Shown: positions 11,544-21,882, counted from the stretch's first letter. The stretch is 64,000 bases of DNA from Melampsora larici-populina 98AG31 (GCF_000204055.1 NW_006768827.1:353800-417799), one strand, 5' to 3'. Translations and numbers: made by a program. Notes: generated from the letters alone by a model not told the origin.

Positions 11544-12160
11544 GTGATTAAAAGCAAAGTGTTGTGTAGTTGTGTTTTTTTTATTGGTTGTTCTATTGGT
11601 TGCTGAGCTGTGTCGAAATCTAGTCGTGAGGGCGTCAGAAACCGAAATCCAGCAACAAACCCGCCTCTTGATCCAAGTCGAGGCCGGGTCGAGTTGGGGT
11701 CCAAAACTTCATTTTGGCCCTGTACACTGTTACATGTGCTACCTAGCCGTGTTAACATCGAAATCAACGTAGTTTTTCACCACAACGTTGTGTAGAGTTG
11801 TGTGTGGTATCATCGGAGTCCGGCAAACCTTGCGGATCCATTGGAAATATTAAAAAAGTGTTACGGGAGAAATTTGTAGGGATAGAAAATTGTTAAGAAT
11901 TGCTCTGGTTCTTTGCGAACTGCAATAAAATTAAGGTTGAAGGCAGCGTAACAGCACCATAGTTTCATCCGCTCTCACAAGTGGTGATTCTTACCTTCTC
12001 CGGCTCAGCCTACGCTACACTGCGTAGGAGTTCTACAGCGTGTTAAGTGGTGCCTAGGCGCGGTGGGCGCAAAAAAAAACCAAAAAAATACGCCTGGACG
12101 CGCCTACAAACATATGAGTGTACCCACAACCTTGACACTACATACACTGTAGTGATCTTT
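11544..12160. other. No gene seen
   Basis: Low-complexity and GC-rich scraps only, including an A-rich run near 12065-12090. No supportable open frame, RNA gene or element ends. Confidence 0.4.
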
Positions 12161-12983
12161 TGGCCTCAAGGGTGTTGTATCTTTCTGCGCTCACTTGTGC
12201 AGTTGCTATCATAATCCAAGCCAAAACTTTGAAGCAATTTTGTTTATGAAGGGGAGCAGTTTTCTTGGTAAACAGTCTCTACAATATGCGCCAGAGTAAG
12301 GCACATATTTTTTCTCTTTGGACCAGACCCAAATACTTGGTGTGGTATGAGATAAAACCAACTTAACAAAGTCTGCTTTTTGGCCTGAAGGCTTAAGCTC
12401 TTCTTGGTGGAGAGGATCTTCTTTTCCTTTTTTTGGCAAGCATGCCAAGGATTTTGTGCCAGCTGCCCAGCCACATATGCACTTCCTGTGCCTACATATT
12501 GTACAATTAAAAGCATCCTTGTACGTTGCTTCCTCACTGAGCTACATCAAGTCACATTTGTGTAGTTTTGACATGTAGCTTGACTAAGGTCAAAGACTTC
12601 TTTGGTTGTATAGTGAGCAGTCCCCTGACTTAGTCAAGCTACATGTGGAAAATAGCTTGATTCAAATCTATGTAGCTCAGGAAGGGATGAGTGGAATTCA
12701 ATGATTCCACTTGTAAAATATGCACCAAGATCCTGTGCATGTGTGGTTGCACGGTGGGCACAAAATCATTGGTGAGCTCATGGAAAAAGCAGGAAGAAGA
12801 TCTCCCCAGCCAAAAGGAGGCTAAGCCTTCAGGCCAACAATTGGACCTTGTGGGTAAGTCCCTCTGGTCAAGACATCCTGATCCATTTGTTGATTGACAG
12901 GTGTTGAGCCTCAAGGGACTTTGTTAAGTTAGGATATAAAAGGGAATGACAGAGGCCCCCTGTGAAAGCCTCTACCTCAGGAT
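12160..12983. mobile_element. Relic of a MULE-like foldback element, interrupted
   Basis: The segment 12170-12357 and the stub 12942-12983 are diverged copies of the inner arms of the MULE-type element at 22239-23177. Shared blocks include AAGCCAAAACTTTGAAGC, CATATTTTTTCTCTTTGG and GCCTCTACC. A younger element (12358-12932) splits it, and the right side is cut by the GAGCCCC element starting at 12984. No clear outer ends remain. Confidence 0.55.
12358..12932. mobile_element. Nested non-autonomous MULE-like element, 9-bp target duplication
   Basis: The ends CCAACTTAACAAAGTC and the complement of CTTTGTTAAGTTAG are inverted repeats. They are flanked by GAGATAAAA (12349-12357) and GATATAAAA (12933-12941), which match at 8 of 9 positions, the length typical of Mutator-like elements. 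Comparison with the related element at 22239-23177 shows uninterrupted sequence at this point, which supports insertion. Inside, a further inverted pair (about 12545-12600 against 12630-12680) suggests another foldback. It has no coding capacity. Confidence 0.7.
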
Positions 12984-13384
12984 GAGCCCCAACCCCCAAA
13001 TGCCGGGGATAGAGCTGCCCGGGCAACCGACTTTTTTTCAAAAGTCAGAACAAGGAACCACCCTGGTATTCCCCAAGCTTTTTTTCTCTTTGAGATCAAG
13101 CCCGGCTCCCGTACCCTGACCCCCAACCAGCCACCGTTTGCCCGGTGAATCACGGGGATGCCCAAGTCCCTGGTTATTTTTGGCAAATACCGCCGAGCAC
13201 AACCTCTCCCAAACTTCCATATGCCCACGTTTCTTTATTTTTCCCCGGGTTCCCCAAGGAAAATCACTTTTTTTTGACTCTCAGAATGACCCCCGTGGTT
13301 CTGGGACCCTTTGGAGGCCAGAACGACCCCCCAACCCAACGGGCTGTACCGCGGGGATCCCCAATTTGGCGGGTCTTGGGGCTC
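12984..13384. mobile_element. Small GC-rich TIR element (MITE-like, ~400 bp)
   Basis: The left end GAGCCCCAACCCCCAAAT and the right end ending TTTGGCGGGTCTTGGGGCTC are imperfect inverted repeats of about 27 bp. GC content is clearly higher than in the surroundings. No convincing target duplication was found, so the boundaries are approximate. It abuts the truncated 5' side of the hAT gene and may have taken part in that truncation. Confidence 0.45.
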
Positions 13385-13414
13385 GCACTCCCCATACCCG
13401 GTCTCAAAGTTAAC

Positions 13415-14868
13415 AATGGCAAGGATCCGATCGAGTGTGATTTGGATTCGGATGACAAGAGTGAGGTGGGTCCTTCAGATGAGGCTAACGGGGTGGATGA
13501 CAAAGATGACGAGCAAGATGAAGACTTGGTACAAGAAGCTACAGGAGGTGTAGCTTGTGAGGAGGAAGACATAGTTGCAGTGGCACTGAAAAAGGCAAGT
13601 TATAAGTTTAATCATCTAATGATTCCTCATTTCTCACAAGTGGATCCATTTATCGAATAACTATACAGGTGGATTCAGTTTCTGGTCTCATTTCTAGTAG
13701 TGCAGCACGTAGAAATGACTTCAAGACTTGTGCTACCCGTATGGGGTACAATGGACGAATGCTCAAGCGACCATGTAAGACTCGTTGGAATAGTCATTAT
13801 GAGAGTCGTAAGTTGGCTTGCGAGGCTCAGGAGGTAGGCTTTTTTGATCTTTTTACCTTAAGTCATTGGCTCAGCAGTTCTAATATTTTCCTATGGGTAA
13901 TCAACTCCATGATCGCGGCGGATCGCAAGGCATGTTTCTTCAAAGGTGTTACAATATCACCCTCCAAATGGCCTTCCACTGAGTTAGTCAATAAGGTGTT
14001 AAAGGTGAGTGCTTCTATTATATTTCCAATCATTTTATTCAAGCTTTCATGTACTAATCAATTGGTTTTCTTCAGACGTTTGTGGATGCAACAGCTAGAG
14101 TCAAAGGAAACCGTCCCACTGGTTGCATCCTGCTAGCTGAATACAAGAGAGTCATTAACGACCTCAAAGGTCATCAAGCGGACTGTTCAACTTTTCCAAG
14201 TATTGACCATGCCATTGATGTCATGATCAAATGGCTTAACGGGTACAAGGATGAGGCTGCTGAATGTGATGAAATTATCCTTGTCACAGTCCTCAACCCC
14301 CGTTTCCAAGGGAATTTTTTTGAATTACATTATCCTGTACAAGATTACACAGCACGACAGTTGATCGATGGCGCATATCAAGACATTTTGGATGATTCTG
14401 TGGTTCCAGACTCAACTGCTTCACCGACTTATGACAATGATGTTGAGAAACCTGATGCGTTTGACGTCTTTGGTCAAGCTAATACCCACTCGATCCAATC
14501 TTCAACCAAGCTGGACAACTACTTGCTAGGTTCACATCCAATTAAGAAAGATCAGACTCTGCTCGGGTGGTGGAAGGTATGTATTTGGCTCTTTTTCCCT
14601 TTTTTATAAAGATTTAGACTGACCTATTCCTACCTTTCTTGACAGGAACATCATCACCAATACCCTACTCTTGCTAAACTAGCAAGAGATTATCTTTCAA
14701 TCTTGGCAACGTCATGTGCCCGTGAGCGTACCTTCTTGGCAGACGCTGATATCTGTACACCGGCACGCGGTAGCATGCTTCCTAAGACCATGGAATGGCT
14801 GGTTGGGTGTCAAGCATGGTTGAAGGAGGGAATATTACCTCAAGGAGTGTTTGTAGAAGCTGTGAAAT
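13415..14868 (+). pseudogene. hAT transposase gene, 5'-truncated; main part, left of the gypsy insertion
   Basis: Exons are proposed at 13415-13594, 13669-13833, about 13905-14004, 14076-14576 and 14646-14868. The first intron uses a GC donor (GCAAGT). The segment encodes an acidic linker, then KTRWNSHYES, then a C-terminal dimerisation domain of hAT type (LLGWWKEHHHQYPTLAKLA, followed by ATSCARERTF, where other hATs have a Ser-rich ASE/AASER block). The N-terminal BED finger and first catalytic Asp region are absent. The frame ends artificially at the left LTR. Its last codons lie beyond the retrotransposon at 21836-21882. Confidence 0.78.
14864..14868. repeat. Left target-site duplication of the gypsy element (GAAAT)
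   Basis: GAAAT immediately precedes the left LTR and is repeated immediately after the right LTR at 21831-21835. Five bases is the usual target duplication of Ty3/gypsy integrases. Confidence 0.93.
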
Positions 14869-15218
14869 TGTAAGGTTCTCGTGAGAACCTTCACTGGGGG
14901 TCCGGAAACTAGTCCGGCACAACTTCTCACGAGAGCGATGGACTTGGAACTTCTGTTTCTATTACGATCTAGCTCCAGATGGTCCGAAATGATGCTCTCG
15001 AAGGAGTCAGCAACACAACAACTAACAAGATAACAAGAGAAATGCTCCAAAGGAGTAAGAAGAGAAATAAGCTCACCTAGCTCCAGATGGTCCGAAATGA
15101 TGCTCTCGAAGGAGTAAGGAACCATCCGAAGCCGGGCGTGAAGGAAGATAGTGTACTCTAATATGTCTAATCCCATAGTCTAACCCCATAGCCACTTGTC
15201 TACCTGTGTACCCTTACA
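14869..15218 (-). repeat. LTR (3' LTR of the minus-strand element)
   Basis: 350 bp, begins TG and ends CA on both strands (plus strand TGTAAGGTTCTC ... GTACCCTTACA). It contains an internal direct repeat: the block AGCTCCAGATGGTCCGAAAT occurs at about 14971 and 15091. It is identical to the LTR at 21481 except at 14999, where this copy has C in a CG and the other has T. Confidence 0.95.
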
Positions 15219-15230
15219 CCCTCCCTTCCT
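15219..15230 (-). other. Polypurine tract
   Basis: On the minus strand AGGAAGGGAGGG lies directly against the 3' LTR, the position and composition expected for the plus-strand primer of reverse transcription. Confidence 0.75.
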
Positions 15231-15783
15231 AAAAATAATTGTAACCGTATGATATACCCCCCCTAAAGAAAATTGAGAAAAGAAAAAAAGAAAGAAGAAT
15301 TGGCATAACTCGCCCCTGAAATGTTGACTATGACTCGTCCTGAGAAAAGAAAGAAAAGAAAAAAAATTCAAAATAGAAATCATAAAAAGAAAATTGTCAT
15401 GACCGCAAAAATTGAAATAGAGAAAAAGAAAAGAATTTGTTAAAAGATTAAAATATTAGTTTGATGAAGAAAAAAATCGTGTAATTGTGAGTCTTGAACT
15501 TGAGCCTTGAAGTAATTTAAAATTGAATTTCTTAGGTATCCTAATGATCTTCATTCTTGTACGCTTAGTCTTGCAAGTATCCCCGCGTCGTCAAAATTAA
15601 TCTGTTAAGTAGGAGACAATAACGCTTGCCAGCTGTTTCACACGCTAATGGAAAAATAAGATTTATATCGCACTCACATTGCGGGGGTGCAAATGCGTCG
15701 TTTAGAAGCACACCCCCTTGTCAAGTTGCCTAACGTGCCCCAGGGGCTCCAATTCCAGGACCTGAAGGGGTTTCTTTCGGCGT

Positions 15784-18459
15784 TTACAAAGCCCTCTCGG
15801 TGGCTACAATGAGTGACCTCCAGTTACTTCGGTCGAGTCGTGAGTGGTGGTTGTCGGTTGTTAAGCTGTTATTCAGGAGAGAGGAGTGCTTGCCAATAAT
15901 TTCGACAGGAAAGGGTCTAAGAGAAATATCGCACTCACATTGCGGGGGTGCTAATGTATCATCATTGATACACACCCCCTCGTCACAATTCCTAGCGTGC
16001 CCCTTGGGCTCCTCTCGAGTCTCTCCAGGGGTTGTTTTCGGTCGTGACGAGGCCACATTTATGGCCGCAACGTTGGTTCCTCGAGCCTGATCAGAATGGT
16101 ACACCTTTAATTTTGAAATGTGAAAGACGGGATGGGTGAGGTCGTGTGGTTGCAATCGGAGTCTGTAATCTCGTCCAGCGTTCAGTACCTCCAATACCTC
16201 ATATGGGCCATCATAGCGTGCTCGAAGTTTGCTTGTTGGCTTGAACCGTCCTCCAACCACCTGTTGCCTGTCAGTACTGTCAATCAGAACCTGCTCTCCC
16301 ACCTTGAAAACTCTTCCTTCTCGACGACGGAGGTTGTACTGGGCAGCCTGGTCTACTCGACTACTCCAAACCCGATCCCTCCACGTTGCCCACTCAGATT
16401 GCCGTCTTTCAATCCAATGTTTGATATCTTGATTGTCTTCTTCCAAAGGATTCTGAATCGGGAAGAGCCGTGGAATTCGACCATAGATGAAATGGAACGG
16501 GGAAACTCCGGTGGATACATTTACGGCGGAGTTAATAGCAAACTCAGCCGCCGGTAATGATTGAAACCACTTGCCGTGTTTCTCAGCGGCGTAGTGTCGA
16601 AGTATCTGGCCGACGGTTTTATTGGTCCGTTCACTCCGTCCATCTGCTTGTGGATGGTAAGAGGTTGACAAGCTGATATTGACGCCTAGCAATTCATGTA
16701 AACGTTTCCAGAACTTAGACGTCCAGGCCTTATCGCGGTCACCGATAATCGACGCGGGAAGGCCGAAAATTGAAGACCACGCTGCATATAGTCGTGCAGC
16801 AGAGCGTTCCGCTGTGTCGTTCTGTGAGGCAGGTATTAAGCGGACGAACCCCGTCAGTCTACAAGTACAAGACAGGATCATATCATAACCAGATATCTTA
16901 GGAAACGGTCCTATGAAGTCGATAGCAATTGACTCCATGGGGTTTCTCGGAACGTCGGTGCTTTGCAGTTTCCCAGATGTAGTTGTCGTCCGGGCTTTGT
17001 TCCGCTGGCAAGAGTCGCAGCACTTTAACTGAGCTTCTACATCTTTTGCCAAGCTTGGCCAAAAGAAAGTCGTTCGTAACCGAGATAAGGTTTTGAGAAT
17101 GCCCAGGTGTCCTAGTGCGTTATGTGCCTGCGTGATGAAATCGCGACGGAGATTGCCGTGGTCCGGTATTACTAACCTTCCATCTGGGTACATCAGCCCC
17201 TCCTTCAAGATACAATCTTCTCGTAAAGGTAGGACTCTGAGGAGTTTACTGCAGAATTTATCCTTGGTATACCCATCCTGAATCTTCTGAACTTCGTCCT
17301 TCCCCAAAGTTGTTTTCAACTCACAAGAACCAATGTCGTCTCGTCTGGAAAGTGCGTCAGCCACTGAGTTGTCCTGGCCTCTCAAGTACCTAAAGTCAAG
17401 GTCAAATTGAGATAGAGTCTCCAGCCACCTTGCTTGCCGCCGGCTAAGATTACGGTGAGTTAATAAGGTAGTCAGAGAGTGGTGGTCGGACATTACGTTG
17501 ACGCGCATGCCCAATAGTAACAGTTTCCACTTGTTAAGAGCATTGATCACCGCTAAAAGTTCCTGCTCGTGTACCGGGTAGTTCTTTTCAGCGGGATTCA
17601 TAGTGCGACTCTCATAAGCTATGGGTGAGGCGGTGTCCCATTTTTCTCCTTGAAATAGCGCCGCCCCAAGTCCACTTCCACTAGCGTCCGTAAATAGCCA
17701 TAAAGGTTCACCAGACTCGTAATCCAGATTGCGAAGTACCGGGAGGGTCGTGATGAGTCTTTTGATGTTGTTGAAAGCCTTCTCTTCTGCTTCCCCCCAC
17801 CTAAAGGGTTTACCTTTCAATGAGGTGCTTGTCAGCGGTGTCAGAGTACCAACGTAATGAGATAGCCCGTCGATGAACTTCTTCATCCACTGCACTGTCC
17901 CAAGGAATTTGAGGAGTTGTTTCGAATTGGAAGGAGAGGCCCACTTGGATATCTTCTCTACTTTCTCGTCGTCTGGGCATACCCCTGCCTCACTGATTGC
18001 GTGACCCAAGAATTTAATTTCTCGACGAAACAACTTACTTTTCTTGACGGAACAGTAGAGTTTTGCAGATCTCAACCTTTCCAAGACTTGACGCAGATGA
18101 TCCTCATGTTCTTCCACGCTTTGTGAGAAAATGACTATGTCATCAATGTAAACTACGCAGATTTTTCCAACTAAGTCACCTAAGATTTCTTCATTCCACG
18201 CTTGATGCGTAGCAGGTCCATTGGTTAGTCCCATGGGCATAACTGTCCACTCATAAAGTCCCCATGGAGTTTTCACCGCCGTCAGCGGGATGTCCTCCTC
18301 CCTCATTCTATCTTGAAAGAATGAGTTTGTCTGATCTACCACAGACCAAACTTTACCCGTTGCCACGAGTCTCACAGCTTCATCCACGTTTGGTAGTGGT
18401 GCCCGATCTTTAACTGTATACTTATTCAACTTGCGGTAGTCACAAACCCAACGAGGTAA
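15784..18459 (-). CDS. Gypsy pol: reverse transcriptase, RNase H and integrase
   Basis: The frame is open from just after a TAA at 18460-18462 down to the stop at 15784. Numbering from the Met at 18429: RT occupies about 1-200 with the first catalytic Asp at 32 and YIDD at 94-97. RNase H (about 240-365) has D248, E290, D315 and D358. The integrase zinc region has H436, H441, C471 and C474. The integrase core has D504, D564 and E600. A GPY-type segment (RARYDGPYEVLEV) follows near the C-terminus. RT, RNase H and integrase motifs all look intact. The TAA upstream separates RT from protease in the same frame, so the whole would be one polyprotein if that codon were sense (CAA to TAA is a single C-to-T step). 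Confidence 0.93.
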   Translation of the reverse strand, partial: LPRWVCDYRKLNKYTVKDRAPLPNVDEAVRLVATGKVWSVVDQTNSFFQDRMREEDIPLTAVKTPWGLYEWTVMPMGLTNGPATHQAWNEEILGDLVGKICVVYIDDIVIFSQSVEEHEDHLRQVLERLRSAKLYCSVKKSKLFRREIKFLGHAISEAGVCPDDEKVEKISKWASPSNSKQLLKFLGTVQWMKKFIDGLSHYVGTLTPLTSTSLKGKPFRWGEAEEKAFNNIKRLITTLPVLRNLDYESGEPLWLFTDASGSGLGAALFQGEKWDTASPIAYESRTMNPAEKNYPVHEQELLAVINALNKWKLLLLGMRVNVMSDHHSLTTLLTHRNLSRRQARWLETLSQFDLDFRYLRGQDNSVADALSRRDDIGSCELKTTLGKDEVQKIQDGYTKDKFCSKLLRVLPLREDCILKEGLMYPDGRLVIPDHGNLRRDFITQAHNALGHLGILKTLSRLRTTFFWPSLAKDVEAQLKCCDSCQRNKARTTTTSGKLQSTDVPRNPMESIAIDFIGPFPKISGYDMILSCTCRLTGFVRLIPASQNDTAERSAARLYAAWSSIFGLPASIIGDRDKAWTSKFWKRLHELLGVNISLSTSYHPQADGRSERTNKTVGQILRHYAAEKHGKWFQSLPAAEFAINSAVNVSTGVSPFHFIYGRIPRLFPIQNPLEEDNQDIKHWIERRQSEWATWRDRVWSSRVDQAAQYNLRRREGRVFKVGEQVLIDSTDRQQVVGGRFKPTSKLRARYDGPYEVLEVLNAGRDYRLRLQPHDLTHPVFHISKLKVYHSDQARGTNVAAINVASSRPKTTPGETREEPKGHARNCDEGVCINDDTLAPPQCECDISLRPFPVEIIGKHSSLLNNSLTTDNHHSRLDRSNWRSLIVATERAL

Positions 18460-19629
18460 TTAAGACGGGTCCTTTTTTGGGATGATTAAGGATGGCGAGC
18501 CGTATTGGCTCTGTGACCGTCGAATTCGCCCAGCCAACAAGTGTTGGTCAACTAATTTGCGCCACGACGCCAGGTGTCTCACTGGGTAGCCAAACTGTTT
18601 TTCATTGATTTCCACATTGGGATCCGTAAGAATGATTTTATGCCTCACTTGACGATTTACATCTGGCAGACCTTCTGGAAAAGTCTCATCCGGCAGATCA
18701 CCATCCTCAACAGGTGGGAGTTCTGCCGGGAATAAATCTTCAAATTCCTTAAGCATATATGCTTCTCGATCAATCAGCTCTTGTGAAACATCAATCTTTT
18801 TCAGATTTTCCAAGGCACATAAAAGCCGGTTCATTTCCGCTTGCATTTCTTTTTCATACAGGACTTTTCCACTACTTGTGTGGATCACACAACGACGGTG
18901 TAAGGAAACATCTAGTTTGAATTTAGAGAGGAATGGAGACCCTAATATCATGTCATAGCTCGATCCTAATGGTGCGAGCTTGAAAAAAACCGCTCCAAAA
19001 CGTAGACTGGGGTTTTCGGACTTGAGGTTAGCTATTGCAAACTCGCGTAAGACTAACGGAGTGCCTTCTGTAGGTATAGCTAAGCGTACCTCAACAGGTG
19101 CTACCAGAGGTCTTCGCGCCACATTTAATTCATGTGCCATGTGATTGGATAACAAATTTGTTCCGGCTCCTGAATCAACCAGAGCGCGCACAGGTTTTCC
19201 GTTACATATCAGTTCCAGAATGATGGGGGATACTGATGCAGAAGTCACGCACCTCTCTCCTTCTTCCACCACGTTTTCTACTTGACTGGCTCGAAATTGG
19301 TCTGCTTCTTCGTATGCCGCTATGTCTTCGGCTAATACATCTGGGAAGGTTTCGACAGCGTCGACTCGAGACGCAGTCGGAGTGGTTACTGGTCGTCCCG
19401 CTGGACGTTGAATGGGGGCTCCAGGGGTTGCAGAAGGGGTGTTGGTGTTGTATCCCGATCCTCTAGCTGGTCTTGGTCCTGGATTAAAGTCGGAAGGTAC
19501 TGATAAAAATCGAGTGTTCTTTCGAGTGCAGCCTGGATTATTGCACTTGTCTTTACAGATTGGGCAGATGCCTGATCGTCGTAAATATTCGTGGTATCGC
19601 CACGCATTTTCGGCTCGTTCTTCATCTGT
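18460..19629 (-). CDS. Gypsy zinc knuckle and aspartic protease segment
   Basis: This continues the gag frame past the TGA at 19630-19632. It begins with a knuckle-like cysteine cluster (CPICKDKCNNPGC), then a linker, then an aspartic protease with the active-site triad in ALVDSGAGTNLLS. It closes with the start of the RT palm (SPSLIIPKKDPS) before the TAA at 18460-18462. In other gypsy elements the frame would run straight into RT. Confidence 0.85.
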   Translation of the reverse strand, partial: TDEERAENAWRYHEYLRRSGICPICKDKCNNPGCTRKNTRFLSVPSDFNPGPRPARGSGYNTNTPSATPGAPIQRPAGRPVTTPTASRVDAVETFPDVLAEDIAAYEEADQFRASQVENVVEEGERCVTSASVSPIILELICNGKPVRALVDSGAGTNLLSNHMAHELNVARRPLVAPVEVRLAIPTEGTPLVLREFAIANLKSENPSLRFGAVFFKLAPLGSSYDMILGSPFLSKFKLDVSLHRRCVIHTSSGKVLYEKEMQAEMNRLLCALENLKKIDVSQELIDREAYMLKEFEDLFPAELPPVEDGDLPDETFPEGLPDVNRQVRHKIILTDPNVEINEKQFGYPVRHLASWRKLVDQHLLAGRIRRSQSQYGSPSLIIPKKDPS

Positions 19630-20835
19630 TCAAGTTCGATTAGGAGCGGGGTTGCGTGAGTTTGAAACCACAATAGGATTCGAGTTGGATAGAGCGGGGG
19701 GTTGCTTGGGTCGTCCGGTAGCTCCTGCCAAAAGCTTTGCGTTGGTAAGGAACCTCCATATACCGTCCGCCGCTTCCTTGAACTTCGGAAAGGAGAATGG
19801 CTCCATTCTGAGATGACCTTCCCGCTCCACCATATCGCGAAATAGTTGGGGAGCTCCCCATGTGATGAATTCAGCAAGATGTACGTCCGATACGAGTCCA
19901 GAACGCTTCACTAGGCGGTGTAAGCTTCGTGCTCTGATCACATAGGCGTCAAACGACTCAGATTGACGCATTTCCAATCGTCTTAAGGCCTCTCTAGTAT
20001 CAGCCAGCCATGTGTGAGGTAAGGTTCCGGTCGCCATGAGCTCCATAGCTCCCGTCCAAGACTGCTGACGTAATTCGTCTTTATTTGATCTATACCACGC
20101 TGACATTTCCTTGTCATTAAGTAACGAACCCAACAGCTTGAGCCGTTCTCGGTCATCCATGAGATTCTTGACCTCAAAGGTCTCTTCGACCATGTCTTGC
20201 CAATGGAACAGGTCGGCGGGTCGCCCGAACTTTCCGGTGAATTTAGGCAATTCGCTTAATTTAATTCGCTCGGCTGTCATAGTGCTGACTGGTGCCGGTG
20301 GTAAGTCTAGCCCAGCAGGGTGATAGTAGCCCAGGTGAGGAGTGTATGCAGCTGGTGCCGCTCGAGGTGAGAGCGGAGTCGTTGGCTGGTGTGCTCTCGT
20401 CAGAGTTGGTCCTGTCAAACCGTGATCTGAGGCCTGGGTTTCCGGTGGTAACGTTGTGTGGACGTTGTCGTGCGTCTGGTGGTCTCCCAAGTTCGCTGGT
20501 AAGGTTGGCGTCTGTGCTGTCGATGCCTCTGGTAAAGGTCTACCAGTAGACTCGTCCGGCCGGTTAGATCCTCCAGGTAGAGGGGTGGGCGTCAGAGGAC
20601 TCGTATTCATGTAATGTACGAAAGATCTCCCTCCATCTTGAGGTGAAGCGTCTTGATCCGCACCAGGTGAGAGTCCGGAGCGCGACAATGCTGTGATCCT
20701 TCCAGCCATCAATTCACGCACTAGCGCCTGCAGTGTGAGAGTCTCCTGGCGAGCTTGTGCCAGCGATTCGTTTTGAGCCTTCAGCCCTTCCACCTGTTGT
20801 CTCAAGGACTCAATTGTCTCTTGATCACTAGCCAT
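19630..20835 (-). CDS. Gypsy gag (capsid/nucleocapsid) segment
   Basis: Starts at ATG 20835 (MASDQETIESLRQQ). The same frame is open somewhat further upstream. The N-terminus is a short coiled coil, then a long Pro/Thr-rich linker. A retrotransposon gag domain lies at about residues 180-340, with the WQDMVEETF, WLADTREALRRLEMRQSESF and IRARSLHRLV blocks. It ends at TGA 19630-19632, and the same frame continues into the zinc knuckle. Either this is a nonsense mutation (CGA to TGA) or gag-pol is made by readthrough. A readthrough signal cannot be recognised by eye. Confidence 0.88.
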   Translation of the reverse strand: MASDQETIESLRQQVEGLKAQNESLAQARQETLTLQALVRELMAGRITALSRSGLSPGADQDASPQDGGRSFVHYMNTSPLTPTPLPGGSNRPDESTGRPLPEASTAQTPTLPANLGDHQTHDNVHTTLPPETQASDHGLTGPTLTRAHQPTTPLSPRAAPAAYTPHLGYYHPAGLDLPPAPVSTMTAERIKLSELPKFTGKFGRPADLFHWQDMVEETFEVKNLMDDRERLKLLGSLLNDKEMSAWYRSNKDELRQQSWTGAMELMATGTLPHTWLADTREALRRLEMRQSESFDAYVIRARSLHRLVKRSGLVSDVHLAEFITWGAPQLFRDMVEREGHLRMEPFSFPKFKEAADGIWRFLTNAKLLAGATGRPKQPPALSNSNPIVVSNSRNPAPNRT

Positions 20836-21060
20836 CGTATTAGATGACTCGCACGTCAATGTGGGATTACCAAGAGTGACTTCCGAGTCTCTGGTAAGGG
20901 GTGTTTCCGGTTGGAAATAACCCGGTGGATGAGGAGTTTCAGGCGGTAGTTGATTGCTGAGGAGTTTTTGAAAGTGAAGATTGACAACAGTTCAATCCGA
21001 TGCTGATGGTGAGACAGGTGGCGGCGAGAAATGCACCAAGGAGACCACCGGTAAGCTGGG

Positions 21061-21267
21061 TCAATAACCGGATGCGTACAGTATCTTATCCGTCGGTGCC
21101 GGTGATCCAGAAACGGATGCCTCTGGTCTTCTCAAGTAAGATGGCCCAACGGCTGCTGGCGGAGAATCAGATGTCGCTTTCTGTTTATCCTTCCGTGCTT
21201 TCCGTAGTAGCAAATCCGGATCGTCTAAGAAGTTATCGGGTTTCAACGAAGGTCTGTCGGTCATTCG
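21061..21267 (-). CDS. Short 5' open frame of the gypsy element, same frame as gag
   Basis: A frame beginning MTDRPSLKPDNFLDDPDL lies between the 5' LTR and gag, rich in charged residues and Pro. It ends at TGA 21061-21063. Another TGA follows at 20992-20994, after which the frame is open into gag. Because all segments share one frame, this may be the true N-terminus of the polyprotein, broken by two further stops, or a separate leader peptide. The function is unknown. Confidence 0.4.
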   Translation of the reverse strand, partial: RMTDRPSLKPDNFLDDPDLLLRKARKDKQKATSDSPPAAVGPSYLRRPEASVSGSPAPTDKILYASGY

Positions 21268-21480
21268 CCTAGGCCTTGTTCGTAAAGGTTCAGATGTGAC
21301 AGAGAAGTGACAGAGTTGACCGAGGTGAATCGACAGAGTTGATTTGTGAACAGATAACCGGGTTGACAGGTGACAGAGGAAACAGAGTGACAGAAAGAAG
21401 AATTTATTAGAGAAAAAAATGATGAATAGAGTTTGTTTGTTGTGTTTTTTTTTTTTCAAAGTGAATCAAGTCAAAAAAAG

Positions 21481-21830
21481 TGTAAGGTTCTCGTGAGAAC
21501 CTTCACTGGGGGTCCGGAAACTAGTCCGGCACAACTTCTCACGAGAGCGATGGACTTGGAACTTCTGTTTCTATTACGATCTAGCTCCAGATGGTCCGAA
21601 ATGATGCTCTTGAAGGAGTCAGCAACACAACAACTAACAAGATAACAAGAGAAATGCTCCAAAGGAGTAAGAAGAGAAATAAGCTCACCTAGCTCCAGAT
21701 GGTCCGAAATGATGCTCTCGAAGGAGTAAGGAACCATCCGAAGCCGGGCGTGAAGGAAGATAGTGTACTCTAATATGTCTAATCCCATAGTCTAACCCCA
21801 TAGCCACTTGTCTACCTGTGTACCCTTACA
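21481..21830 (-). repeat. LTR (5' LTR of the minus-strand element)
   Basis: 350 bp, same boundaries as the other LTR. The only difference is T at 21611 where the other copy has C (a CG to TG change). It should contain the promoter of the element, reading toward lower coordinates. Confidence 0.95.
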
Positions 21831-21882
21831 GAAATCCCTTCAAAACTATATTGACAGAATGGCAAAGAAAAAGAAAAAGTAG
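21831..21882 (+). pseudogene. Severed C-terminal end of the hAT transposase
   Basis: After the repeated target GAAAT (21831-21835), the hAT frame resumes in phase: codon AAA and the first base of the next codon lie left of the gypsy element, and the remaining codons run to TAG at 21880-21882. They encode a short basic tail ending in Lys residues. This confirms that the retrotransposon landed within the last 20 codons of the hAT gene. Confidence 0.85.

Larger units (their letters stand above)
14869..21830 (-). mobile_element. Full-length Ty3/gypsy LTR retrotransposon, 6962 bp, transcribed on the minus strand
   Basis: Two 350-bp LTRs bound the element. It has GAAAT target duplications and a polypurine tract beside the left (3') LTR. 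Its internal region encodes gag, a CCHC-like knuckle, protease, reverse transcriptase, RNase H and integrase in one frame, in Ty3/gypsy order. No chromodomain was recognised after the integrase. The LTRs differ at only one of 350 positions, so insertion is recent, yet the polyprotein frame holds at least two stop codons. The primer-binding site next to the right LTR does not clearly match a tRNA 3' end. Confidence 0.95.

Noticed and set aside
13145..13660. A 171-residue plus-strand open frame
   Set aside because: It fuses the GC-rich MITE to the acidic linker of the hAT gene and reads through a likely intron, so it is chimeric.
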